Positions 47,068-57,054 of a DNA stretch of 64,000 bases are shown here, piece by piece; position 1 is the first letter of the stretch; each line of letters opens with the position of its first letter. The notes beneath the pieces are model-generated. The model searched no databases. It saw only the letters and a program-made list of their open reading frames with translations, and had not been told where the DNA came from. Origin of the DNA: Histomonas meleagridis (taxonomy: Eukaryota > Parabasalia > Tritrichomonadida > Dientamoebidae); contig WSYJ01000137.1 of assembly GCA_020186115.1 (NCBI GenBank), positions 1 to 64,000 of the forward strand, written 5' to 3'. The position numbers and the translations under genes were made by a program.

Positions 47068-49580
47068 ATATATTCATAATATATCAAAATTATTTTTAAT
47101 ATTTAATGATTTAAAATTGATATTGGTAATAATTCAAAATATTTAAAACATTACTTATTTTAGCATCAGAAAAAGGACATTTAGAAATAGTTCAATTTCT
47201 TCTTGAACAAAAAGGAATTAATGTTAATGCTAAAGATATTCATTTGTTTTATTTAAGATTTATCTTAATAATATAATATTTCATAACAATATTTGGAAAT
47301 TATTTAAATTATTTAAGACTGCGTTTATATATTCTATTGAAGAAGAACACGTGGAAATAGTAAAATTATTTCTGAAACAAAGCAAACTTGATATGAATAA
47401 AAAAGATATTTATATACTTTATTTAAAATTTATTATAATAATATGATCTCTCCTAACAATATTTGGAAATAATATAAAATATTTAAAACAGCACTTTTTA
47501 GAGCATCTGAAAATGGCTATACAGAAATAGATAAATTACTTCTTGAACAAGAAGGAATTGATATTAATGCTAAAGATATTTATTTGTTTTATTTAAAATT
47601 TATTTTAATAATTTTATATTTCAAAATAATATTTGGAAATTATTTAAATTATTTAACACAGCACTTATGTTTGCATCTAGAAATGGTCATACAAAAATAG
47701 TTAAATTACTTATTGAACAAGAAGGAATTGATATTAATGCTAAAGATATTTATTTGTTTTATTTAAAATTTATTTTAATAATTTTGGACTATTTCAAAAT
47801 AATATTTGGAAATTATTTAAATTATTTAGAACAGCACTTATGTTTGCATCTTTAAATGGTCATACAGAAATTGTTAAATTACTTCTTGAACAAAAAGGAA
47901 TTGATATTAATGTTAAAAATATTTATTTGTTTTATTTAAAATTTATTTTAATAATTTAATATTTCAAAATAATATTTGGAAATTATTTAAATTATTTAAT
48001 ATAGCACTTATTGAAGCATATGAAAAAGGTAATACAGAAATAGTTAAATTACTTCTTGAACAAGAAGGAGTTGATGTTAATGCTAAAGATAATATTTATT
48101 CAAAAAATATCAAATATTATTTGAATATTTGGAAATTATTTAAATCATTTAATACTGCACTTACTTGTGCATCAGCAAGAGGTTATACAGAAACAGTTAA
48201 ATTACTTCTTGAACAAGAAGGAATTGATATTAATGCTAAAGATAAAATAAATTTAAATAATTTGATATTTCAAAATAATATTTGGAAATTATTTAAATTA
48301 TTTATGACAGCTCTCATAATAGCAACTAAAAATGGTGATACAGAAATTGTTAAATTACTTCTTGAACAAAAAGGAATTGATATTAATGCATTTGATTTTT
48401 CATTGTTTTTATTAAAATTTATTAAAACAATATTTTATTCAAATTTAAAATTTGGAAATCATTAAAATTATTTAACGAATCACTTATATATGCAATTGAA
48501 AATTGTGACATAAGAATAGTTAAATTACTTCTTGCACAAAAAGAAATTAAGATTAATACTATAATCATACATTTGTTTTATATAAAATATATTTTAATAG
48601 CTTGATATTTTTGATTAATATATGGAAATTACAAAAAATATTTCAAACACCACTTATGGTTGCATCTAAAAAAGGTTATATAGAAATAGTTAAATTACTT
48701 CTCCAACAAAAAGAAATTGATGTTGATGCGAAAGATATTTATATATTTTAATTTTTGTTTGTTTTAATAATTTTTTATTTCTAAACAATATTTGGAAATC
48801 ATAAAAATAATTTAAAACAGCATTTTTATCAGCAATTCAATGTGGTCAATATGAAATCCTTAAAATATTTCTTGAACAAAAAAAAGGAATTTGTCTTGCT
48901 AATAGAGATATTTATATTTTTTATAAATAATTTAATAAAATAATCTCGAATTTCAATGTGATAATTGGAAACTATTTTTGATATTTAATACACCGCTTAT
49001 AATAGAAACGCAAAGAGGTCATATAGAAATAGTTAAATTACTTATTGAACAAGAAGGAATTGATATTAATGCAAAAAATATTTATTAATTCTATTTATAA
49101 TTTATATGAATTATATGATATTTAAAAATAATATTTGGAAATTATTTTTAATATTTAATACACCACTTCTCATAGCATCTCAAAATGATCAGACAGAACT
49201 AGTTAAATTACTTCTTGAACAAGAAGGAATTGATATTAATGCTAAAAATATTTATTTGTTTTATTTAAAATTTATTTTAATAATTTGATATATCAAAATA
49301 ATATTTGGAAATTATTTAAATTATTTTGGACAGCACTTATGTTAGCATCTTCAAAAGGTCATACAGAAACAGTTAAATTACTTCTTTGTAAAAATAATAT
49401 TGATGTAAATACTAAAAATTTTTTTTTAATCTAGTTAAAGTTTAGCTAAAATATTTGATATATTAAAAATGTATTTGGGAATTATTTAAATTATATGAAA
49501 CAGCACTTAGTTTAGCAGTTAAAAAAAATTACACAGAAATCATTAAAATGCTTGAAGAAAAAGGTGCTAAATTCGAGTAA
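47068..49580 (+). repeat. Array of 15 intact ankyrin units and 15 AT-rich spacers
   Basis: Coding units (each starts with a Thr-Ala-Leu type triplet and most end Asn-Ala-Lys-Asp) lie at 47148-47237, 47318-47407, 47488-47577, 47658-47747, 47831-47920, 48001-48090, 48154-48243, 48307-48396, 48477-48566, 48647-48736, 48817-48909, 48990-49079, 49160-49249, 49330-49419 and 49500-49580 (ending in TAA). Thirteen are exactly 90 bp, the eleventh is 93 bp and the last is 81 bp. Twelve spacers are 80 bp, one 83 bp (47748-47830) and two 63 bp (48091-48153, 48244-48306). None of the units has a stop or frameshift. The 80- and 83-bp spacers shift the frame. Spacers share ATTTATTTGTTTTATTTAAA at the start and AATAATATTTGGAAATTATT near the end. 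The repeat period is 170 bp. Confidence 0.9.
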
Positions 49581-49975
49581 ATTCTAATAAAGAAAATGAA
49601 TGGAAGTGGTTCAATGATTTTTTGATGACACATCGAATTTGACAAATTCATATATATGAATAGGTTTAACATATATCGAATTTTAAAGATTTTTATAATA
49701 TTTGATTTTTGAAGTAAATTGTTAAAATTAATACGAATAAAAAATTTAATTATTTATTGTAAATGTTGAGAAGCACAAAGAATCTTTTGTAATTACAACA
49801 ACATTTCGACTTACAACAATATTTGAGTCGTATTGTGCTTTTCATTTTTGTAACTGGCTCTAAAAAAGTTCAATTGATGTTGCAGCATTAAATCACCAAA
49901 ATAAAATTAGCAAAATCTCTATGTGTGTATTAGTTATTTGGGGTTTTGTCCTATTTTTATTGACGCCAACCCATT
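49581..49975. other. AT-rich intergenic region
   Basis: No gene or ordered repeat recognised after the ankyrin array. Confidence 0.4.
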
Positions 49976-50137
49976 TCAATAATCATCTTGCAATGTGTGA
50001 GCGTCATCTTCTAAACCTTGGGAATTGTCTGTAATCTGCTCACTATTGAGGGACATAATTTTCTTTTTGTCATTATTATCTACATATTATATAATATTAA
50101 GTTTTCTATTCGTCGGTCTATTGTGTGCTTTACTCAT
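49976..50137 (-). pseudogene. Small coding relic, 53 codons with one stop
   Basis: One minus-strand frame from ATG 50137 reads MSKAHNRPTNRKLNII, a TAA, then YVDNNDKKKIMSLNSEQITD and NSQGLEDDAHTLQDDY with a TGA. Both halves are in the same frame and look protein-like. It could be a small gene with a nonsense change or a fragment of a larger one. The family is not recognised. Confidence 0.3.
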
Positions 50138-50252
50138 ACGATCCACTTCTAATTTTAAATAATTAATCAAATTTCATGCAAAAATTATCATTTTCTTCAT
50201 CTTTCAATCCTTTTAAACAACTTTAAGTACTGTTGTATAAATTAAATTTTAT

Positions 50253-51815
50253 TTATTTATTCCAGAACTTAATAACGCCAGACTTATCACCCGACACGAG
50301 CAGCCCCGTCTGTGGCTTAATCGCTATACAAAACACCGGTGCCGTATGACCCTTAATTGAACTTTTCAACGAGAAATCCTCCAAATCGTAATCATATATT
50401 TCTCCGTTTGTGCTTCCGCATATAGCCGAGTTCTCGTACAAGCACATTTGCATCTTCTCGGACGGCAGCCCCGACTTTTCGATGCTCACTCTTCCCGCGA
50501 CTGCCTTTGCCCTTAAGTCGGACACTGCTATTCTTTTGTCGACGCCCAACGACACCAACTTCATCGATCCTCTTGTTCCGATCACTTGGATCGCCTTTGC
50601 CTTATGCGCCTTGATCTCGATTGGCGAGCCGTGCGTTCGGAAGTCCCAACACCTTAATTTCCCGTCGTGGTGCGCGGTCACAACCATAGATTCTCCCTGG
50701 ATCACCGCTATCGAGTATGGGATACTACTACTCGTGATGGTCGATATCGCAGACGCCTTTTTGACGTCATATAATTTAATGGTTCGGTCCCTGCAACATG
50801 TCACGAGTCGATCATCTGCAGCAAACATTGCATCCGATACGCAGTCTCTGTTTTCGGTGATGTTCAACGCTAAATTAAATGAAGGAACGCGATAAACTCG
50901 AATCCCTGAGTCATACGAAGCAGTGCACAATAATTGATCATTTGGTGAAAATGTCGCGGCCATAATACTTTGCTTAGCATCTGTAATCCGAGAGACTTGT
51001 GAATAGTTTTCGGTGCTGATGATGTTAACGATGGAATCTTCACCGCCTGAGACTACATATGAAGATGTGTTTGCAAAGGAAATACTGGTGATGGGGCCTG
51101 AGTGTCGATTGGACGTGTTCCCGTCATGAAGGTATTTGAGGATGTCAACATTTTCCACAACTATCGACTTCTTATTACTTTTGGTGGTCGACCGTGGAAT
51201 TGGTGCTTTGGTAACTGGTACTAAATTGACGTCATGAGGCTTGTGGTCGGTGGTAAACGCATCGTTACGTAACTCAACTTCGCGTTCTTTAAGATGCATT
51301 AACTTATTGATAAGTTGCTCTTCTTCTAACGAAGAACGGGCATAACTGCTGGTAATGTCATCAAGTACTGTAACTAACGCTTGATGGTTTTCGCTCTGCT
51401 TTTTGATCTCTTGTTCAAGTTGTGTGATGTTATTTTGAAGTTGTGATTCTTGGACTGAAAGTTTTTTGTTTTTGGCTATTAATGGGTTCGCTATAAGTTC
51501 GAGTTCTTCGATTTTGGTGTTGAGTTGTTTTTCTTGGTTTTTATGAATAATTAGTTCTTCATTTGACTCTGTGATTGTTTGATTAATAGAAGCAACTTCA
51601 CGACTAAGTTTCCCAATTTCACTGTTGGAAATAAACTCTTGTTTTAGTCTGTCGAGTTTGTCTGTAAGACCTTTGACCTCTGTTTGAAGAGAATAATATT
51701 TGGGATATTTTTCGATTAATATATTAGTTATTTGAACTGACGATTGCCAGTCTTCAAGGCCTGATGATATCTTTTGCGCCCTTGTGAGGTTGCTTAGTAT
51801 TGAAGCAAAATCCAT
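50253..51815 (-). CDS. ATG16: ATG16-like coiled-coil/WD40 protein
   Basis: The 520-residue protein has a helical N-terminus, a long coiled coil at about 55-185 and a seven-bladed WD40 propeller from about 230 to 520 (GPITSISFANTSSYVVSGGE, ATFSPNDQLLCTASYDSGIR, DDRLVTCCRDRTIKLYDVKK, GKLRCWDFRTHG, PVFCIAIKPQTGLLVSGDKS). This is the layout of ATG16-like proteins, which carry ATG5-ATG12 to membranes for ATG8 lipidation in autophagy. The N-terminal ATG5-binding motif is not obvious. The gene is clearly less AT-rich at its 3' end than its neighbours. Confidence 0.75.
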   Translation of the reverse strand: MDFASILSNLTRAQKISSGLEDWQSSVQITNILIEKYPKYYSLQTEVKGLTDKLDRLKQEFISNSEIGKLSREVASINQTITESNEELIIHKNQEKQLNTKIEELELIANPLIAKNKKLSVQESQLQNNITQLEQEIKKQSENHQALVTVLDDITSSYARSSLEEEQLINKLMHLKEREVELRNDAFTTDHKPHDVNLVPVTKAPIPRSTTKSNKKSIVVENVDILKYLHDGNTSNRHSGPITSISFANTSSYVVSGGEDSIVNIISTENYSQVSRITDAKQSIMAATFSPNDQLLCTASYDSGIRVYRVPSFNLALNITENRDCVSDAMFAADDRLVTCCRDRTIKLYDVKKASAISTITSSSIPYSIAVIQGESMVVTAHHDGKLRCWDFRTHGSPIEIKAHKAKAIQVIGTRGSMKLVSLGVDKRIAVSDLRAKAVAGRVSIEKSGLPSEKMQMCLYENSAICGSTNGEIYDYDLEDFSLKSSIKGHTAPVFCIAIKPQTGLLVSGDKSGVIKFWNK

Positions 51816-52236
51816 TTTGAGTTTGACGAAAAGTGCCTAAATTTATATCGTTGTTATCAAAAAGTCATGAAAAAAAATGGTTGTAAATATTAAATAAACG
51901 GCACTACATTCAATTGAAATTTGAAGGTTGCGAGACCTTATATAAAATTTTGAATGAAAGCGTTCAGGAAATTGAAATTTGGTGTCATTTTTTAATATTA
52001 AAATTGAATGTATGGTAAAGTGCTATGAGCAAATAGTAGATAATAGCTCGCAAATAAAAATGGCTATATCATACAAGCAACATCAATTATAGAAACTACA
52101 TTAAATTTCAGAGATGCTATAAACAAAATAAGGTGTCTGCTCAAAGCACTAGATTATATGATAAAAATTAAACAAAAGATTAAAAGATATTTATATTTAT
52201 AGATACTTCTTTGATTTAAAATTACATCGTTTATCC
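51816..52236. other. AT-rich intergenic region
   Basis: No gene recognised between the ATG16-like start and the orphan ankyrin unit. Confidence 0.4.
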
Positions 52237-52314
52237 TCAATTTGTTGCATCCATTTCTTCAAGCATCTTAATGATTTCTGTATATTTTCTTTTATGTGCC
52301 CATTTAAGTGCTGT
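52237..52314 (-). pseudogene. Orphan terminal ankyrin unit
   Basis: On the minus strand this reads TALKWAHKRKYTEIIKMLEE then MDATN and a stop. It closely matches the last unit of the plus-strand array (TALSLAVKKNYTEIIKMLEE). No other units lie upstream, so it is the stranded 3' end of a lost family member. Confidence 0.65.
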
Positions 52315-52490
52315 TTGGAATAATCATTAAATCTGATTTCAAAACAAGAAATTATAAATTATAAATCAATTGATTCTCATTTAAATTGCTTTGATTTTGC
52401 AAAACATTATATTTTATTGATAACAGAGCCGAATCACATTTGTTTCCCATGAACAAAAATTGATTTTATGGGGAAAGAATTGAAAAAAAT

Positions 52491-52562
52491 GGGACTCCGC
52501 GGACTCGAACCACGTACCTCACGATCTTCAGTCGTGTGCTCTCCCAGGTGAGCTAGAGTCCC
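52491..52562 (-). tRNA. tRNA-Phe (GAA)
   Basis: The minus-strand sequence folds into a complete cloverleaf: acceptor GGGACTC/GAGTCCC, D arm GCTC...GAGC, anticodon stem CACGA/TCGTG with loop CTGAAGA (anticodon GAA), and T arm CGTGG-TTCGAGT-CCGCG. Internal promoter boxes are intact: A box TAGCTCACCTGG and B box GGTTCGAGTCC. It is 72 nt, has no intron and no encoded CCA. Confidence 0.95.
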
Positions 52563-52662
52563 TTGTTAATATCCAGAAAAATATATAGTTTGTGAATTTA
52601 AAAAATGATCTAATTCTCATCATCAGGTTTTGAATTGAGTTTATTTCAAGAAATCCAACGAG

Positions 52663-53748
52663 TTGAACAAAAAAAGAGACTTTAGCTATTACTACGACAA
52701 TTTCCTCTCAGACCTACCAGCTGAGGATGCAGAAGCAGTGTTTAACCAAGTTGAGCGTTTAATGTCCGAAAAACATCTTACTCGAGAAGAAGCAATTAAA
52801 ATTTTCTTTAAAAAATATGCTTCACCGGAAACCATTCCATTAAATGTATGGATGGAAATTGATGAAGAAAAGGAGCAAGAAGAGGAAGAATATGATGATT
52901 TTGACCCCGAAGAATATGATTATGATGACTTTGAAGAATATGATGATTTTGACTCAGACTCCGACATACCAATTCCCACCAAACACAATCGGAAGCAAGT
53001 CCGCTTTAATACATATCAACATGTTTCCAAAGCCGGTGCTAATATTGAGTTATGGCCTCTTCGTAAGTTCAAAGCATCCAAGCCAATATCAGCGGAAGAT
53101 GCTGTTCATACCGAGTTTCCCAATGTCAGTCCAATTATCACACACGAAGAATTCCAAGAACTTGTTAATCATACTATATATCATTATCTTGACCACATTA
53201 CATTTGATTCGATTCGGCGACTAATTCCTGAGAACACGCAAGCCATAATTCTTGATCCTCCTCTTAACGAAGGCTTTCCACTTTCTGAGCTTGATAATTT
53301 TTTTACTTTTTTTTCTAAGGTGCTTATTAAATCGTTTATCTTTGTTTGGATTGATGCTGAGCATTTCCAAAGCGTCAATTATTCTGCTGCTAAAGCTGAG
53401 CTTAAGTTTTGTGATTCGCTTGTTGTTGAGCTATTTAATAATAAGTTTGAGCCTGTGTCGATTCCCGGAAAATTCGGACTTATGCATAGCTCGCGAATGA
53501 TATTCATATATTCGACAAAAGAGTTTCATCAACAAGAATTCGCGCAACAGCGTTCAAGAGACGTCGGATATGGAATATGTCGCCCATGCGGCAAAAGTCG
53601 CGGGAGGTATTCGACGCCGCAAGTGCCGCATGAAGTGATAGAGAAAATGCTGCCGTACGCACCGGGAAAGGAAAGAGTCTTCGTGGAGATTTGGCCTTCG
53701 AGGATGGCGCCAAGGAGAAATTGGATATTTATAGATGAGAAATGTTAA
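52663..53748 (+). CDS. MT-A70-like protein with DPPL motif (METTL14-like)
   Basis: The C-terminal two thirds resemble the MT-A70 methyltransferase fold: AIILDPPLNEGFPLSELDNF, then KSFIFVWIDAEHFQ, CDSLVVELFNN, and the late RGRYSTPQVPHEVIEKMLPY, VFVEIWPSRMAPRRNWIFID. Catalytic METTL3 has DPPW; METTL14 has EPPL. The DPPL here suggests a divergent or structural partner in RNA N6-adenosine methylation. The N-terminus is helical followed by a very acidic stretch (about 65-105). The frame opens with TTG; the first in-frame ATG is 52762, after a protein-like YYYDNFLSDLPAEDAEAVF, so the true start is uncertain. Confidence 0.6.
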   Translation: MNKKRDFSYYYDNFLSDLPAEDAEAVFNQVERLMSEKHLTREEAIKIFFKKYASPETIPLNVWMEIDEEKEQEEEEYDDFDPEEYDYDDFEEYDDFDSDSDIPIPTKHNRKQVRFNTYQHVSKAGANIELWPLRKFKASKPISAEDAVHTEFPNVSPIITHEEFQELVNHTIYHYLDHITFDSIRRLIPENTQAIILDPPLNEGFPLSELDNFFTFFSKVLIKSFIFVWIDAEHFQSVNYSAAKAELKFCDSLVVELFNNKFEPVSIPGKFGLMHSSRMIFIYSTKEFHQQEFAQQRSRDVGYGICRPCGKSRGRYSTPQVPHEVIEKMLPYAPGKERVFVEIWPSRMAPRRNWIFIDEKC

Positions 53749-53775
53749 GTTTGTGTAATGTAAAATATAATTTTG

Positions 53776-54303
<528 letters not shown>

Positions 54304-54540
54304 AAAAAATTTTCTTTGTTATTTAATTTATACTTTTTTATATGTAATTTACAGAAAGCAAATCAAATGTCGTATAAAGTAATATATAAGTCTTAATCTG
54401 ATTTATATCATTCATGGAAATTTGCCCAAATTAATTAAGCTCTTTTAACTAATTAAATATTATTTATTAATCAACTGAATAAATTATTTCACATGAGATG
54501 TCACATAGACAACAGATAATATTAATAAATATTGTGTTGA

Positions 54541-54542
<2 letters not shown>

Positions 54543-54574
<32 letters not shown>
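54543..54574. repeat. TA dinucleotide microsatellite
   Basis: A run of about 15 TA units lies in the AT-rich gap between the large microsatellite and the next gene. The rest of 54299-54731 shows no gene. Confidence 0.9.
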
Positions 54575-54577
<3 letters not shown>

Positions 54578-54731
54578 AGCAAACTTTAAAAGAGAAAAAT
54601 CACATTAATATTTGATTAGTAACATCGAAAACATATCAATTAATTTCACATGAAAATTTTTTTCTTAGTTCAAAACACATAAAATTCATATACAAACGAA
54701 AACATTTTATTAAACACATTCAAACATTAAA

Positions 54732-55829
54732 CTATTCGAACTTTGCGTAATCCTCAACGAAAAAGTAATTTCTCAGCACGTCGACAATGAAAAGCACTAT
54801 CAGCAAAGCAATCATTGCCAAGCATATTACCAGCACGTAATACTTCAGCCCTCCCTCGCTGTACACCTGTCTCACCAACGCGAAGAACTGATTTCCTGGT
54901 CCATTCCATTTCACTTTTTTATCATCGAATTCATTTATCCATTCGATGATTAATGAAATGTTTTTTATGTTGTAAGGGCAAAGAGACCATTTTTGTTTAT
55001 GCAAATTAATGACTATAATTTGCGGAAGTTGATTGAAATTAATCCCAACAAACTTCGAAAACGTTTTATAGTCGTTATAATTCACGTAATAAAATGGAAA
55101 TTTGCAATTGTTGATGAATATATTTAAACAATTTATATATTGGGTGGAGTTATTAATGAATGTTATGATGAAATTCGATTTTAATTGTCTCATTTCATCA
55201 TAAATTGTGTCTGTAAATGGACCGAAAATTGGAGAAATGTTTCGTCGAATGAAATCATTTAGAGATGTTAATGACCAATCTCCTTCATAATATGTGATGT
55301 TGATTGGTGAGCGATAAACATAAAATTGTTCTGATGTAAATGAATGAATTGCAAAAAAATAACTTGTCGAATTACGATATGAAAAAATGGATTGCTTCAA
55401 TTGCTGTAGTGTGGATTCATTATTGAAATGAAGAATAAAAAGAGAAGAAGAATTGGTTAGCTTCAAATATGGAGTGAGATCATTGGTGGAATTTAATATA
55501 TGAAATGGAAAATGAAGTTGCTTCTCAATAAATGAATCTATTGATGATGGTTGCATAACTCCATCATATTCAGTATGAGTAAGTGTTTGTGTATCAAAAT
55601 AAAGAACTTCTGGATAACCATTAACAGACTTACTAAGGCAAAATCGTTTATGCTCCAAACAATTAGTTTCCGCAAAAATAACATTGTCTTTGAATTTGGA
55701 ATTTTCAATAAGATAAACCCATTTTGGTTGAAATTCTTTGCAATGTGAACACCATGGATCATAAAATTTGACAACATATGGTTTGCCATTAGATGACTTC
55801 ATTAATTCATCAAAGTTATTGGAATTCAT
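54732..55829 (-). CDS. Membrane-anchored thioredoxin/PDI-like protein
   Basis: The protein has an N-terminal thioredoxin domain with the active site KFYDPWCSHCKEFQPKW and the cis-Pro region VNGYPEVLYF, a second weaker thioredoxin-like region and one C-terminal helix at about 340-362 (YVLVICLAMIALLIVLFIVD). This is the layout of ER oxidoreductases of the TMX/PDI type that assist disulphide formation; CSHC instead of CGHC is unusual. The first ATG is 55829, but the frame continues upstream to a TTG at 55871 through FLSFFSLINSLLT, which looks just like a signal peptide. The true start may lie in a separate exon or use a non-ATG codon. Confidence 0.75.
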   Translation of the reverse strand: MNSNNFDELMKSSNGKPYVVKFYDPWCSHCKEFQPKWVYLIENSKFKDNVIFAETNCLEHKRFCLSKSVNGYPEVLYFDTQTLTHTEYDGVMQPSSIDSFIEKQLHFPFHILNSTNDLTPYLKLTNSSSLFILHFNNESTLQQLKQSIFSYRNSTSYFFAIHSFTSEQFYVYRSPINITYYEGDWSLTSLNDFIRRNISPIFGPFTDTIYDEMRQLKSNFIITFINNSTQYINCLNIFINNCKFPFYYVNYNDYKTFSKFVGINFNQLPQIIVINLHKQKWSLCPYNIKNISLIIEWINEFDDKKVKWNGPGNQFFALVRQVYSEGGLKYYVLVICLAMIALLIVLFIVDVLRNYFFVEDYAKFE

Positions 55830-56003
55830 TGTTAACAATGAATTAATAAGAGAAAAAAAGGAAAGAAACAAAAGATTTTAATGACAAAAATAATTGCTCA
55901 GAATTTTATTGGCAAATTAAAAGTGGAAAATGAAGAATACATGTTTAGGATGAAAATATTAATAATTTTGACCACCTACCAAGGGAGCAAATTGACTTTC
56001 ATT

Positions 56004-56276
56004 TTATTTCTTCAAAAGAATATAAATTGAAAAACAAATTAATATAATAAATCCGCCGTATAGGTTCTTATAATTCTTGCTTTCTTTTTTTGTCCTCTGT
56101 ACTTTGATTGAAGATCGCATTAACTCGAGTTTTTGAGATATTTCGTGTATTTCATTATTTAAACGACTGCTTTCACGATCTATTTCGGCAATTTGTTTTA
56201 AACATTCCTGAATTGTTTGCGGGCTTTCTTTTGCTGGAGCTTTATTATTATTTTGTTTTTCTCTTTTTTCTTCCAT
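56004..56276 (-). CDS. Tail-anchored coiled-coil protein
   Basis: The 90-residue protein has a charged coiled coil at about 20-60 (ECLKQIAEIDRESSRLNNEI, HEISQKLELM) and one C-terminal hydrophobic helix (YGGFIILICFSIYILL) ending in two Lys. This is the layout of small tail-anchored ER or SNARE-like proteins. No SNARE zero-layer could be assigned with confidence. It is divergent from the gene at 56512. Confidence 0.5.
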   Translation of the reverse strand: MEEKREKQNNNKAPAKESPQTIQECLKQIAEIDRESSRLNNEIHEISQKLELMRSSIKVQRTKKESKNYKNLYGGFIILICFSIYILLKK

Positions 56277-56439
56277 GTGTATTTTAATTGAACAGGTCTG
56301 TTTGATTTGTTCGTAATCAGATCCCTCATAGAATATTTTGAATCAAACGATAATATACGTTTAATTTTTTTATTTTGTTTACTCAGCAATTTCATTATGT
56401 AGAAAAAAATTGAATATAAAATTGTTTTATGGAAATTCA

Positions 56440-56495
56440 AATATTTAACGGTCTCAGACAATATTGTGAATATTCACAACCGTAACATTGACATA
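56440..56495. promoter_or_regulatory. Myb-type cores in a divergent promoter
   Basis: TTTAACGGTCTC near 56444 and CACAACCGTAAC near 56478 lie between the divergent genes at 56276 and 56512. Confidence 0.35.
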
Positions 56496-56511
56496 ACAAA
56501 AATATAAACCA

Positions 56512-57054
56512 ATGTTTGGAACAGCCAGCACAGAGAACAAAAGTCCAAGCTTTTCATTCGGCGGCTTTGGCCTTTCATCCTTCAACGTATTTAGAAAAAC
56601 AACAAACAATGAAAACTCAGAGAACAATCATTCAGGCTTTTCTTTTGGCGGCCCCAATTCTGCTCTTAGGCTACAAAAAGACAATGAGCCCAATTCTACC
56701 ACTACTTCCAGTTCTGTCAAACCTAGCACATCTGATGTTAATAATTCACCAAGCGCAAATCTTGCATCCGTTGGGATTTCTGCTGATTTAGAAGAAGAAG
56801 AAGAAGATCAAATGCAACTTCCAAATGGAGGAAGTGTTAACATAGTATGTTATACATTTCCATTATGTTCTTTGCCTCCTTTTGGTGGTTGCATGCCATC
56901 CATGTACCAATATCCGTCACCTTATGGAATGCCGTTTTTCCCACAATATATGCCATATTATCCACAAATGCAAATGCCGTATTATCCACAAATGCAAATG
57001 CCATATTATCCGCAGATGATGCCGGTACAAGTTAGTTCAAATCAAAAAAACTAA
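56512..57054 (+). CDS. Low-complexity FG/Pro-Tyr-rich protein
   Basis: The 180-residue protein opens with a few FG/FGG motifs (FSFGGFG, SGFSFGGPN), then a Ser/Thr/Asn-rich stretch, an acidic block (LEEEEED), and a C-terminal repeat MPYYPQMQ copied three times. The FG motifs suggest a small nucleoporin-like or nuclear-transport protein, but there are too few to be sure. Other frames across it are shadows. Confidence 0.5.
   Translation: MFGTASTENKSPSFSFGGFGLSSFNVFRKTTNNENSENNHSGFSFGGPNSALRLQKDNEPNSTTTSSSVKPSTSDVNNSPSANLASVGISADLEEEEEDQMQLPNGGSVNIVCYTFPLCSLPPFGGCMPSMYQYPSPYGMPFFPQYMPYYPQMQMPYYPQMQMPYYPQMMPVQVSSNQKN

Noticed and set aside
47068-47147. Canonical trichomonad introns in the ankyrin spacers
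   Set aside because: I looked for GTATGT-type starts and ACTAACACACAG-type ends at spacer boundaries; some spacers end near ACAG, but this is the Thr-Ala codon pair and others have ACACC or ACTG, so canonical introns are not supported.
47068-49580. Regular spacing of similar units, resembling a CRISPR array
   Set aside because: The repeated parts are 90-bp ankyrin coding units of a eukaryotic protein family with conserved spacers between them; units vary as proteins do, and there are no short identical direct repeats with unique spacers or cas genes.
56198-56461. Minus-strand frame overlapping the tail-anchored protein gene
   Set aside because: It overlaps a better gene in another frame, is Lys-rich by composition and has no motif.
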